From a virus: a stretch of DNA of 24,648 bases. Each line of letters starts with the position of its first letter. The stretch's first letter is position 1. Of this stretch, positions 1 to 9,400 are shown piece by piece. Below the pieces are notes generated by a model. The model had not been told where the DNA came from. It searched no databases and saw nothing but the letters and a program-made list of their open reading frames with translations. The stretch spans positions 1 through 24,648 of IMG/VR virus record IMGVR_UViG_3300042519_000572; one strand, given 5' to 3'. The position numbers and the translations under genes are program-made.

Positions 1-408
1 TATGTTTAATTGATTCGAAACTGTATCAACCCAGATGTCTCCAATTGTTACTCCAGAACTATAACTTAAACTAGGATCAGAATTTTGTTGATAGATTCCG
101 CTAGCAGCTGGCCATCGATTACTTGTAATGTCACCATTATTAACTCTTAAAACTTTTCTGTTAGGATTGCTAGTATCATACCATAGTTGTCCCTTAATTG
201 AATTAATAGGAGGGTTAGGTCCTGCAAAATTTTCCAACAATTTTAAAAAATTTTGTGTAGTATCAAGACCGTAATTAGTATATCCTGGCCCGACTAGATC
301 AAGACTGGTACTATAATTGTTCTTTCCAGGACCTAATGTTGTTCCTAATACCTGCACTGTGCCAGTGTTTGTAGGGTCTGAGAATCGAAGTGTATATGAA
401 TTAGCCAT
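1..408 (-). CDS. Probable tail-fibre/structural protein, N-terminal part (runs off left edge)
   Basis: An open frame of 136 codons starts at the ATG at 408 and stays open to base 1, so the C-terminus is missing. The start is supported by GGAG at 417-420, 8 bases upstream, overlapping the end of the preceding gene, whose TAA is at 412-414; only 3 bases separate the genes. The protein begins MANSYTLRFSDPTNTG. At about residues 54-63 it has a helix-like stretch (TQNFLKLLENFA), then a GQLWYDTSNP motif (about 74-83) and a second related motif, GDIWVDTVSN (about 123-132). Repeated G-D/Q-x-W-x-D-T-x-S/T-N motifs are, as I recall, frequent in fibre and structural proteins of T4-like marine phages; the role here is inferred from that and from position. 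It is probably co-transcribed with the gene upstream from the promoter near 1050. No catalytic motif is visible. Confidence 0.8.
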   Translation of the reverse strand, partial: MANSYTLRFSDPTNTGTVQVLGTTLGPGKNNYSTSLDLVGPGYTNYGLDTTQNFLKLLENFAGPNPPINSIKGQLWYDTSNPNRKVLRVNNGDITSNRWPAASGIYQQNSDPSLSYSSGVTIGDIWVDTVSNQLNI

Positions 409-411
409 GTT

Positions 412-1041
412 TTAAACTCCGGTGCTCAAACTTTGGATCCTAATTGTATAATCTACCTGAATCATCCTGTTTAATGATTTCTGAACAGGGTGGAAGATAA
501 CATGTGTTAATAACATTCCTGTATTCGGACCTTCTGGATTAAAGGATCTCAATCCTAATTCATCAAACACAAAATTAGATTCAGTGTTTGTTTCTGTATC
601 AAATGCGGCTTGACCGCTCGGCTCACCAAAATCAAGCAAACAACTTACTAGCACGTCAGTATAAACTGTGCCAGCAATGTGTCTAGTTTCCATAAAATTA
701 CGTGCAGGATCTAACGAGTATGAACTTTTCGAATCAACAGTTTTATAATAAGTTTGATTATATAGGCTAGCACTTGTTCCTACACTGTTAGGTGTAAGGT
801 AAGTAATGATTCCTGTACTATCAACTCTGCTTCCTCCGTTGCCGAACACCATCTCGGCAATGGGTCCTTCGCCTTGATTTGCTATACTCTGTGCCAATGC
901 TATGGAAAAATTCTCATAATGAATAGCGTTTCTTTTATTAATAAAGACTTCTTGAGAGATAGGATCGTAGATTTTAATATGACCCTGGATGCCTATTGCT
1001 CCAGCTTCATTCGGTAAATTGTTCATGTTTCTGTTATCCAT
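412..1041 (-). CDS. Conserved-looking phage structural protein of unknown function, 209 aa
   Basis: The gene follows the S8 protease after a 32-base gap that contains a late-promoter motif, and its stop lies 3 bases before the next start. I do not recognise a named family. The protein is soluble-looking, with no signal peptide or membrane segment, and is rich in beta-type segments. Noticeable stretches are an early HIKIYDPISQEVFINKRNAI segment (about 21-40), a Gly-rich MVFGNGGS block (64-71), DPARNFMETRHIAGTVYTD (111-129) and a C-terminal HVIFHPVQ segment. Its place between a virion-type protease and a fibre-like gene suggests a virion or tail-tip component; that is inference. The start is ambiguous. 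The ATG at 1041 lies 5 bases from the promoter motif and has only a distant GGA, so an initiator at the second Met (1026) is possible, though it too lacks a good Shine-Dalgarno site. Confidence 0.82.
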   Translation of the reverse strand: MDNRNMNNLPNEAGAIGIQGHIKIYDPISQEVFINKRNAIHYENFSIALAQSIANQGEGPIAEMVFGNGGSRVDSTGIITYLTPNSVGTSASLYNQTYYKTVDSKSSYSLDPARNFMETRHIAGTVYTDVLVSCLLDFGEPSGQAAFDTETNTESNFVFDELGLRSFNPEGPNTGMLLTHVIFHPVQKSLNRMIQVDYTIRIQSLSTGV

Positions 1042-1046
1042 AATGA

Positions 1047-1054
1047 TATTTATC
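1047..1054 (-). promoter_or_regulatory. T4-type late promoter motif (GATAAATA) upstream of the 209-aa gene
   Basis: On the minus strand the 32-base gap between the protease stop (1074) and the next ATG (1041) contains GATAAATA, matching the T4-like late consensus TATAAATA/NATAAATA recognised by a gp55-type sigma factor. Only 5 bases (TCATT) separate it from the ATG. If the motif occupies -13 to -6 as in T4, transcription would start at the A of the start codon. A TATAAT hexamer just upstream (1062-1067) has no -35 partner that I can see. Confidence 0.7.
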
Positions 1055-1073
1055 CATCTAAATTATAAGCGGT

Positions 1074-2741
1074 TTATCTTCCGTATCGGTAGATTTTAGT
1101 TCTAGGCCATATGTGCCCTGTACTAGATCGATTACCTTGATTAACTTTGGGACCAACCATACCTTGATCTAGGCGTTCTTTATTGTAGTATAGGAATCTA
1201 TTTGTAGACCCTTGCAAGTCTGTATAGTCACCTATACCGCCTGTAGTAGCAGTAATTTGCCCTATTTTAGCTTTATTTCTAATGTAATCCCTAGCCTGTG
1301 ATTGTTTCATAGTAGGCCATTGCTCTGCAAGACAGGCTAGAACTCCCGCAACTTGTGGGCTAGACATACTAGTTCCAGATCTTTTAGTCACTCTATACGC
1401 AGAGTTTCTACTATCTCCAGTTGTAACTCCAGTAGTAGAGTTTACTCCGCCAACAATAAATCTTCCCGGAGCATACAAGTCTATCCTAGGTCCGCAATTA
1501 CTGTAAACAATTTTTGTTTCAGTTGTATTTGCGTCTGCGCCGCCGACACAAATTGATCCAGATGCTGCACCTAATGGGCCCCTGTTATAGTAATAAGTAA
1601 ACACATCACTTTGAACAATGTAATTATTATAGTCATCCCCAGTATCAACTGTAAAATTAGAAATTTTTGTATAATCGTTTCCTGCGGCTCCGACAACGAT
1701 AATCCCTTCGTTCATCGCATCTATTAAATCTTCCTCGTATGCAACGCTTCTTATTGGAAATGCTACGTTTCCTGCACTTACAACCAATCCATAATTGGTT
1801 AATTCTGATTCCGTAAAAGGACCACTAAATTCTGTACCTTGAAATCTAACAATAGTAATTTCAGAAATAGGTACTTCAATAGATACTCCATAACTGTGAT
1901 TAGTAACCGTAGGATTACGTCTACCTGTGGCAGGATTAATAGGCTTAGTTCTATGCCACTCTCTGATGTAATCTATTGTCCGTGCTCCTGTATTAGATGG
2001 ATTCGTTGAGTACGGACTTATATTATAAATGTTTGCATCTCTTGCCCATCCGTAGGTGTTACCACATGCTGTAGAAGCAACGTGTGTCCCGTGATCGCCG
2101 TCTACTGTTCTGTCAGATATTCCATCAAGATTGTTATCTGGATATGAAGGATCAATATAAGGAGTATAAGCATATGTACCAGGTGCTGTTCCTAGTACAG
2201 CTAGGTTATGTTGTAACCAATTATATTGAACAACCCTAGACCCACCAGAGCCGTCTGCATTGACTGCAAACTCGGGATGTAAGGGATTAAAATGTCCGTC
2301 TACTATAACCACATCAACATATTTTCCGCTCGAAGTTGTATTAACTGTTCCGGATACATTAGTAGTTCCGTTTGTTCCCCATCCACTTCTTTGTACTCCT
2401 TCAACAGATCTTAATATTCCCCAGTTTCTATGAGATGAACTTAGAGTATTAGACCTGTTCCATAACGTACTAGCTTGTGTCCAAAATGGTTTAAATTTTA
2501 AACCTTGTTCTTCAAGGCTCAATTCAACATGCAACACTCTAGGATCGTTTTTAATAAGTTCGGCTTCAGATGCATATAACGTATAATGAGTATTTCGACT
2601 TACCGGTCTTCTATCCTTTACCGGAATGGCGCGGTGAGGAATAAATTTTGCCCCGTTAGACAACTCCATATCATTATAAAAAGATTCAAGATCTTCTTTA
2701 TTTTTTAAAGTTATAATATACTCTCTAGCTTCAGAACTCAT
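1074..2741 (-). CDS. Subtilisin-like serine protease (peptidase family S8), 555 aa
   Basis: This is an intact S8 serine endopeptidase. The catalytic Asp is D148 in VVIVDGHF, the His is H217 in DHGTHVAS, the oxyanion Asn is N355 in VVGAAGND, and the Ser is S458 in SGTSMSSPQVAG, so all four key residues are in the canonical order. Residues about 6-75 look like an I9-type propeptide/chaperone region (YIITLKNKEDLESFY at the start, ending around VLHVELS), which in the family inhibits the enzyme until it is cleaved. There is no signal peptide, so it is made in the cytoplasm with the other late proteins. The start has GGAG 7 bases upstream; the gene begins 1 base after the stop of the collagen-like gene, implying translational coupling. 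A basic 30-residue tail (about 526-555) follows the protease fold. Its place in the adhesin end of a baseplate operon suggests a virion-borne or assembly protease; the substrate is unknown. Confidence 0.95.
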   Translation of the reverse strand: MSSEAREYIITLKNKEDLESFYNDMELSNGAKFIPHRAIPVKDRRPVSRNTHYTLYASEAELIKNDPRVLHVELSLEEQGLKFKPFWTQASTLWNRSNTLSSSHRNWGILRSVEGVQRSGWGTNGTTNVSGTVNTTSSGKYVDVVIVDGHFNPLHPEFAVNADGSGGSRVVQYNWLQHNLAVLGTAPGTYAYTPYIDPSYPDNNLDGISDRTVDGDHGTHVASTACGNTYGWARDANIYNISPYSTNPSNTGARTIDYIREWHRTKPINPATGRRNPTVTNHSYGVSIEVPISEITIVRFQGTEFSGPFTESELTNYGLVVSAGNVAFPIRSVAYEEDLIDAMNEGIIVVGAAGNDYTKISNFTVDTGDDYNNYIVQSDVFTYYYNRGPLGAASGSICVGGADANTTETKIVYSNCGPRIDLYAPGRFIVGGVNSTTGVTTGDSRNSAYRVTKRSGTSMSSPQVAGVLACLAEQWPTMKQSQARDYIRNKAKIGQITATTGGIGDYTDLQGSTNRFLYYNKERLDQGMVGPKVNQGNRSSTGHIWPRTKIYRYGR

Positions 2742-2742
2742 T

Positions 2743-3459
2743 TTAAGACTCCAGTTGTAGTAATGTTAACGTAACATCGATTGTTCTAGATACCGTGTCT
2801 TTGTTTGTTACAGATAGATAAACAGTAGTAGTGGTAGGCACATCATTATTAAACCCTATAACTCCGGGAGTTATTAATTGAGTTAGAGAGGATGCAGTTG
2901 TAATAACTTCCGCAATAACTCCGCTACCTGGCAACGGATCATTACCTTCGGTCCTTGCTGCATCATTAGTTCTGCTAGTGCTGTCTGAGTAAATTCGAAC
3001 CCATGCAGCATGAGAAGTTTGTACCTTTGACAACATATAAGTTTTAAAACCAGTTGCTTCTGTATTTCCACTAGCATTAGCAGCAAGAGATGCTGTTGTT
3101 CCAGTAGTTAATATTCTCGAAGATAGACCAACTCCGCTGCCGCCAGAAACAGTTCCCCAATCATAATCATAGTTTAGACCTGAAATTTTAATCAGCGCCT
3201 GCCCAATAGATCCACCATCTGGTAGACCTGGTCCAGTTGGGCCAGTTGGGCCTGGGACCACACTCGAACCTGCTGGTCCAGTCGGTCCTTTAGGACCCGC
3301 AGGCCCTGTGGGACCAGTAAATTCGGCGGCACCTATTTCTGTAACAACTTGATCAACTAAGTCAGTGTAACGGATTCTTCTCGGTAGTATCTCATCAACT
3401 ATTACAAAACTTGTAACAGTTGTACCTGAAGTTATAAATGGTAATTGATTAATTTTCAT
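2743..3459 (-). CDS. Small collagen-repeat structural (fibre-like) protein, 238 aa
   Basis: The protein has an N-terminal head of about 48 residues, a Gly-X-Y tract at about 49-81 broken once by a SSVV insert, a linker containing GQALIKISG and DYDWGTVSGG, and a beta-rich C-terminal domain (about 112-238). The Gly-X-Y triplets are mostly GPT/GPA, the pattern of short phage collagen-like trimers used in tail fibres. The C-terminal domain (KTYMLSKVQTSHAAWVRIYS onward, ending in a strand-rich TIDVTLTLLQLES) may be the trimerisation or ligand-binding head; that is inference. The gene starts 3 bases after the stop of the giant gene, with AGAGGG 10 bases upstream of the ATG, and ends 1 base before the protease start. 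It is a likely thin accessory fibre on the baseplate. No enzymatic motif is visible. Confidence 0.88.
   Translation of the reverse strand: MKINQLPFITSGTTVTSFVIVDEILPRRIRYTDLVDQVVTEIGAAEFTGPTGPAGPKGPTGPAGSSVVPGPTGPTGPGLPDGGSIGQALIKISGLNYDYDWGTVSGGSGVGLSSRILTTGTTASLAANASGNTEATGFKTYMLSKVQTSHAAWVRIYSDSTSRTNDAARTEGNDPLPGSGVIAEVITTASSLTQLITPGVIGFNNDVPTTTTVYLSVTNKDTVSRTIDVTLTLLQLES
3217..3315 (-). repeat. Collagen-like Gly-X-Y coding tract
   Basis: This stretch encodes residues about 49-81 of the 238-aa protein: GPTGPAGPKGPTGPAG, a short SSVVP interruption, then GPTGPTGPG. At the DNA level it holds imperfect 9-base units (variants of GGTCCAGTT/GGGCCAGTT), which makes it prone to length change by slippage or recombination. 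It is a coding repeat and not a separate element. Confidence 0.9.
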
Positions 3460-3462
3460 CTT

Positions 3463-6400
3463 TTAATATCCCTCTATCGGATTGTTATTGTCGTCTGTCA
3501 ATTCAAAATTATTATTGTCTGTTAGAGTAGGATCTCCACCATAATAATAATAATCAGGTAATTCTGTTGTTTTCTGTTGTATAAACATAGCCTGCGGTGT
3601 TACAGCAGTCAATAACGAAGATTTAATTACCCACTCATTAGCAGATACTTCTTCAATCGGTTGCCAGAACTGACCAGTTCTTTGTTCAATTTCTAATCTC
3701 ACTCCGGAAACAAATCCCTCAATATTTAATTTTAATTCATGATTGTTAGTCAACGAATTATAAACTACAGTAAATTCAGAATCCAGTGTTACTAAACTTG
3801 TTGAAGTCGTATCATAGGCTCTTCTAGAATCATGTACCAAGGTACTTGTTTTGCGAAGTGTCCTTCCACCGTACTTAATAGTTACCTGATTAGTTGCATC
3901 AGTCGATGTAGAAAGAGTAATTCCGTCACACACAAACTGGTATGGGCCCACGTCAGTGGAATAACTGGAAGTGCTAATAACAAATGTGTATGTGTTGAAC
4001 GAGTTAGTTACAGTACTTAATACTCGAGCATTTGTTGTGCTGGTAGTAATATGATATTGCTTCTTAATTACATCACTGTAGGGAACTTGTTGTTGTGTAC
4101 TTTGATCCATTAGTTTAGTTCCAACTTCAGAAAACAATGCGGGTGCTGTGCCGTGAGTGCTTCTTCGTAAATTGCTTAATGTATTACTGGCTTTTTCAAA
4201 GAACTCAATACGTTCGCTGTCAACAAATACTACTCCTGGAATATTTCTAATAGGATTAGGAGGAATCAATCTGCTAGAATCTTCAACGTGAATTTCAGTA
4301 TCAGTGAGCGTTAACTCTTTAGTTAAACGTGTACTGTAAAAATCTGATAATCGAGTATATGATGTTCTATCAAAAATATCTTTAAAAATTCTATAACCTA
4401 AAGTAACGTTATTTCTTAATGGTGAATTAATAGAGGTAATCATAATGTCGTTTGACGTATTGACAAATATCCATTCACTAAGTTGAATAGTTCGTTGATC
4501 TGGAAGAAGTCCAAAGTCATATCCAGGTATTAACGGTGCTCCGTCTACATAGACCCAGACATACTCTGCACTAATAACAGGTAAGCTAAGAGTAAATCTA
4601 CGCATAGAATTACCTGAGAAACGTTCTGTTCTAATCAACATGCCATCATGGTCTGTAAACGTAGTTACTTTTACAGATCCGGATGTAAGAGGAGTTGATA
4701 AAATAACCGTGTTACCAGACACTATATAATCATAATCAATAAGGCTTTCGATTGCAATTGCATCACCGTTTACAAGTAATCCGGTAGGGAAAGTAATTGT
4801 ACTGTTACTTACGGATAGCGTATAATCAAAGCCCGATCTTAGTAAGAAGCCATTTAAGTAAACATGCACTGTTTCAATAGAATATGTACCTGATGGTCTA
4901 GGCTTATTGTCAATATTGAATGTAAGTTGAGTTCCATCAAATTTATAATAAGTCACATCAGGAGGAGAAAGTCTTCTTCTGCCTGCTCCAGCCAATGCTT
5001 CATATTCTACTAATACCTGAGCACTAATCGGTTCTATATTAGCAATAGGCTTTGTTAAATTCAACACAGTAGTAGTTGTAGTAATGTTGAAATATTCTGT
5101 CCAAACTCCGTTAAACTCAGGATAGTTAGTTTCAAAAAACCATGCTTGAATCACGTTAGTACCAGCAGGAATATTGTAAACTGTAACTGCCGCTCTATTA
5201 TTTTCAATACCAGTAGGAGATACCATATAACCATATGATGAAGTTGATAGTGTTTCAAAAATTTGAGTACCATTAACTGTTACATAAACAGAACGAACAT
5301 CGTCTATACTAGCTAAACTAGGAATTAATACAGATGATTGATCACTAACTGATACTAGGTTACTATCTAACAGATAATCGCCTCCCATGGTCATTAATGT
5401 ATAACCTGCTCTACCAGTTGTTGTCTGAGGAGCAATGTACAAAGTTCGATCATAGATAAAGAACTGATTTCTTGCTGTAAAGTTATACGGTTCTTTATTA
5501 GGATCAAAACTTCCTTGTCCTGCATACTGCCAGTTTCCGCCCTCCGAAGTACTATAGAATACATGACTGGTATTATTTTGTATAGAAGTATACGGCACCT
5601 GAACGGCATTAGCGCCATTTTGATTAGAAATACCTGTTATAAATCCGCCATTTGGAACAGAAGATGAAGCGTTTAAAGGATCATACTCGCGCCATGTGTT
5701 TTCATAAATCATTTCTACATACTGATTCACTCCATCAGAATATAATCCGAGTTCATACTGGTACGCAGGTAACACTCCAGGTTCATCTCTTTTCTGGTAA
5801 TGACTACCTTGAAAGCGCAATCTCCAGTAATTAAATTGAGTAGTTGTTCCTGAAATCGTACCGGTATCGAACCATAGCCCAGGAAGTTGTCCGTTTTCTA
5901 ATAGTTGTCCGCTTTCTCCTATTGCCTGCCATAAGTCGCAGAACATCACCATAATTGATGGATTTTCAAGAGCGTCGATATTTAAAGGCGTGTACTCAGT
6001 ATCTCCTCCGCCAAACGTTACATAACCATTTGTGCCAACGTACACTTCAGTGTACACTGTACCAAACATGTTCCAATTAAACCCTAGCGAATAGGGTCCA
6101 GTAAATGTATCGTCACCGGCAGAGGCTCCGATAGGTGCCCCAGAAACGCCGATTGGCGTAGCAAGAGAAGAGCTAAAATAAGGACCTATTGTACCAGGAT
6201 CAGGTGGAGTATCTAATCTATCAAAAATTAATCCTTTATATTCTACCTGAACACCTACGGATTCTGTAACAGGATGTGGCAATGTAGTAACAGAAACTCT
6301 ACCGCTGACTACAGGAACAGCGCCTGAAATTACTAGAGGAGATGAGTTATTTTCTTGTGTATAGACATTAATACTAACACTATCAAATGTCTGTCCTTTA

Positions 6401-9400
6401 ACATGCTCTTCGGGAGCATACCCTAATTGAGCATTTAAGAAGCCGCTGCCATTGACTGTTAAGTCTGTAGGATTTACTCCTAGTGCTCCAACAAAGTTGC
6501 CAGCACTGTCCCAGGATCCTGCTGTAAGTTCTGTGTCAACTCCGTTAACATTAAAATTATCTTTCCAAAATTCTAATTTTGGATATCCGTAAATATCAAC
6601 ATCAATATGATGACCACTTAGGCCTAGCCCACGAATAGTAAGAGCAAGTGTTCCGCTAGAAGTAGCAGTTGTTTCAACATATTCAGCCAATGAACTTGTT
6701 TGCAACGGCAAAGTAGAATAATCTAAGTAAACAGATGATGTTGAAACATCTTGAATAGAAATTAAAGTATCATAATAAACTGTTGTAGTGTTTATGATAT
6801 CATCAGCAAAAGAATATATCTTATAAGTTGATGTAACTTCGTAGTCTCTTAACATTGATGGAATACGAACTGTTGTGCCTGCTGGAGCAGAACGCACAGT
6901 CGATGTCGACAACACACTAGACCAGTGTGTGCCCGTTCCGATTGCAGTAAATCTATCTGTACCAACTCCAGTTACTTGATATCTACCGTCGAAGCCAGTA
7001 AGTGTTCCGCCTTCGCCTCCATTAATTCCCCAAATTTCTGCGTAGTCTCCTACTCTAATATCGCCGCCGAAATCTTCAACTGTGTAGAATACTAAAGTTC
7101 CTCTGGTAGTTAGGCTGTCAGACCAAACACGTTTAATTTGAAATTCATAATTACTAACTTCAATCGAGTTGGCGCCAGTGTTAACAGAAACAACTACAGT
7201 ATCTGTCCTTAGATAATTTAAGGCAGTGTTCGTTAAGATAATTTTCTGCCCTGGAGAAATTCCTTCAGTGGTACTTAATACTAGTGTACCTGTATTGTAA
7301 AGCGCATCTGCTACTAATTTTGCAGAAGCATAGTAATCAGTTAAGTCAGACCATGCAGAATTGTTGTCGTATGCTCCGTGGCCCCAAGGTGGAGAATAAT
7401 CAAATCTTAAACCTTGCAGTTGAGTCTCACCAAATTCTGCACCAGACATTAATAGAGGCAATTCTAGTCCAGGCATGCTGTCTGTAGGTTCGTAATAATT
7501 ATGAATTCTATCAACTGCTGTATAAAGGTTGATATTTTTATTATATGTAATTTTAAATATCTGTCCTTCACCAGGAACATAGTTTAAAAATACAAACCTA
7601 GAATATTTCTTAGTGTAATTATTATATGTTTCTGTATAATATTCAATAGTATAGTCAGTAGCAAGCACCAACTTACCATCTACTAATGGAGTAATATTAG
7701 ACTTGTTAGGTTCAGCTAACCAGCTAAGTACAAACTTATTTGCATCTCCTGAACAGACGAACGTTTCAGTTACTGTAGTATCACCTAATTCGTAGCCTGT
7801 ACCAACTCTGTCAAATTTAATACCAACAGTGTTTTTTCTAATTGTGTCATTACCCATTACAACTGATACAGTTGCAGTTGATGTCACGTACTGGCCGCCG
7901 CCAGTAATTGTAACTAGAGGAGGAGTAACATATCCAGAACCAGGATGAGTAACTAGAACTTTATATAGTTCACCGTTTCTAATATAGGCTTCTGCTTTAG
8001 CGCCGACGCCGCTATCTCCTAGAGCAGTAGTAATTTGGACGTTAGGTCGTTGAGTGTACCCTGCACCTTTATTTCCAACTTCAATAGATTTAACATAATA
8101 TTTGTAGTTGTCATTCCAAGACTTTCTAGGATACTCATCTAGCAATGTATTACCTAACTGCACAACTTCAAACTTTCCAGTAGAAGAGTTATAATAAGAA
8201 GGCAAATCAAAATCTGTCAAATATACAGATCCTTGGTCAACGTTATTATTATAGATAGATGTGTAAGATCTAATCTTTGTTCTATAAGGTTTTACTTCTT
8301 TAATATAATCTTCAAAGTATTGTTCATTTTCCAATTGATAAACAGATCTTTGATCTAAACTGCCTATGTTGTTTTTGACATTAATGAAAGAAGTTTTAAA
8401 TGCCCAATCGAGCAACTTCTGTTCAGTTAGTGCATATTTGACTGCCTTAAAGAATAATAGATTCCAGTTGATTTTTAAATCTCTAACAAAGATATCGTCT
8501 TTAAGTGCTGTTAAAATATAGAATAGCTCTAGATCAGGAATTTGATCATACAGAGTTTCCTCTAATGTTGCAACATCATAGGCATAGTTACTGTCCGAGT
8601 AGTTCCAAATAGTGTCCAGAATTTGAACAGTTCCATTTTGTCTATAAATGATATCGTAAGACGTTGAAAAATCACCTATTTCAGTGTCGGTTAACTTTTC
8701 TAAAATAATGTAATTACCATCTCCGGCATTTTTAATTTTTACGTAATCACCAGGTACTGTGTCATTTAGTGTTGCTACTTCATATGTATCATTAACAACA
8801 TATTTGTAATCTTTAAATCCGTCATAAGTAGACTTTACCCAATCAGCATATTTCCAGTACAATGGAGTATTATATGTTTGAGTTTTAATTCTTAACCATG
8901 TTTTGTACAAATAGTCGTAGATATGTTTTGTCCAGCGATTTCCGTATTCAGTGTTAACCTGTACAATCACTGTATGTGGTCTGACTACTACTACAGGACT
9001 TTCTTCAACGTAATTTGATCCAGGTGCAGTAACAACAGCATTAATTACTCGACCATTTACATCAATTTCTGTTTCAATAACTGCACCGATACCTGTTGTA
9101 GCGTTAACATTAACTTTTGGAGGTAATGCATATCCGAAGCCAGGATCTGTAACTACTGCACTAATTACTTTGCCGTTCAAAGTGAAACATTCAATGTATG
9201 CTTGTTTAAAAGTTGATGTATCGACCTCAGTTAACTCTTCTAGATCTTCAACAATTAAATCATACTCCCTATCTAATGCATCTGGAATTTCTTCCTTACG
9301 TTCTAAATTAGAAAAAGAATAATTACCTGTAATTCTACTGTCAATTAATACAGAATTAGCAAACTCAACAATATTTCTTAATGCTTGCAGTCTGTCTTTG

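Noticed and set aside
1062-1067. TATAAT hexamer on the minus strand, a possible sigma70 promoter
   Set aside because: No TTGACA-like -35 is visible at about 17 bases spacing, and the adjacent GATAAATA late motif explains the gap better.
3217-3315. Repeat DNA as a CRISPR array or minisatellite element
   Set aside because: The repeats are 9-base in-frame Gly-X-Y codon units with no spacers; they encode a collagen-like tract.
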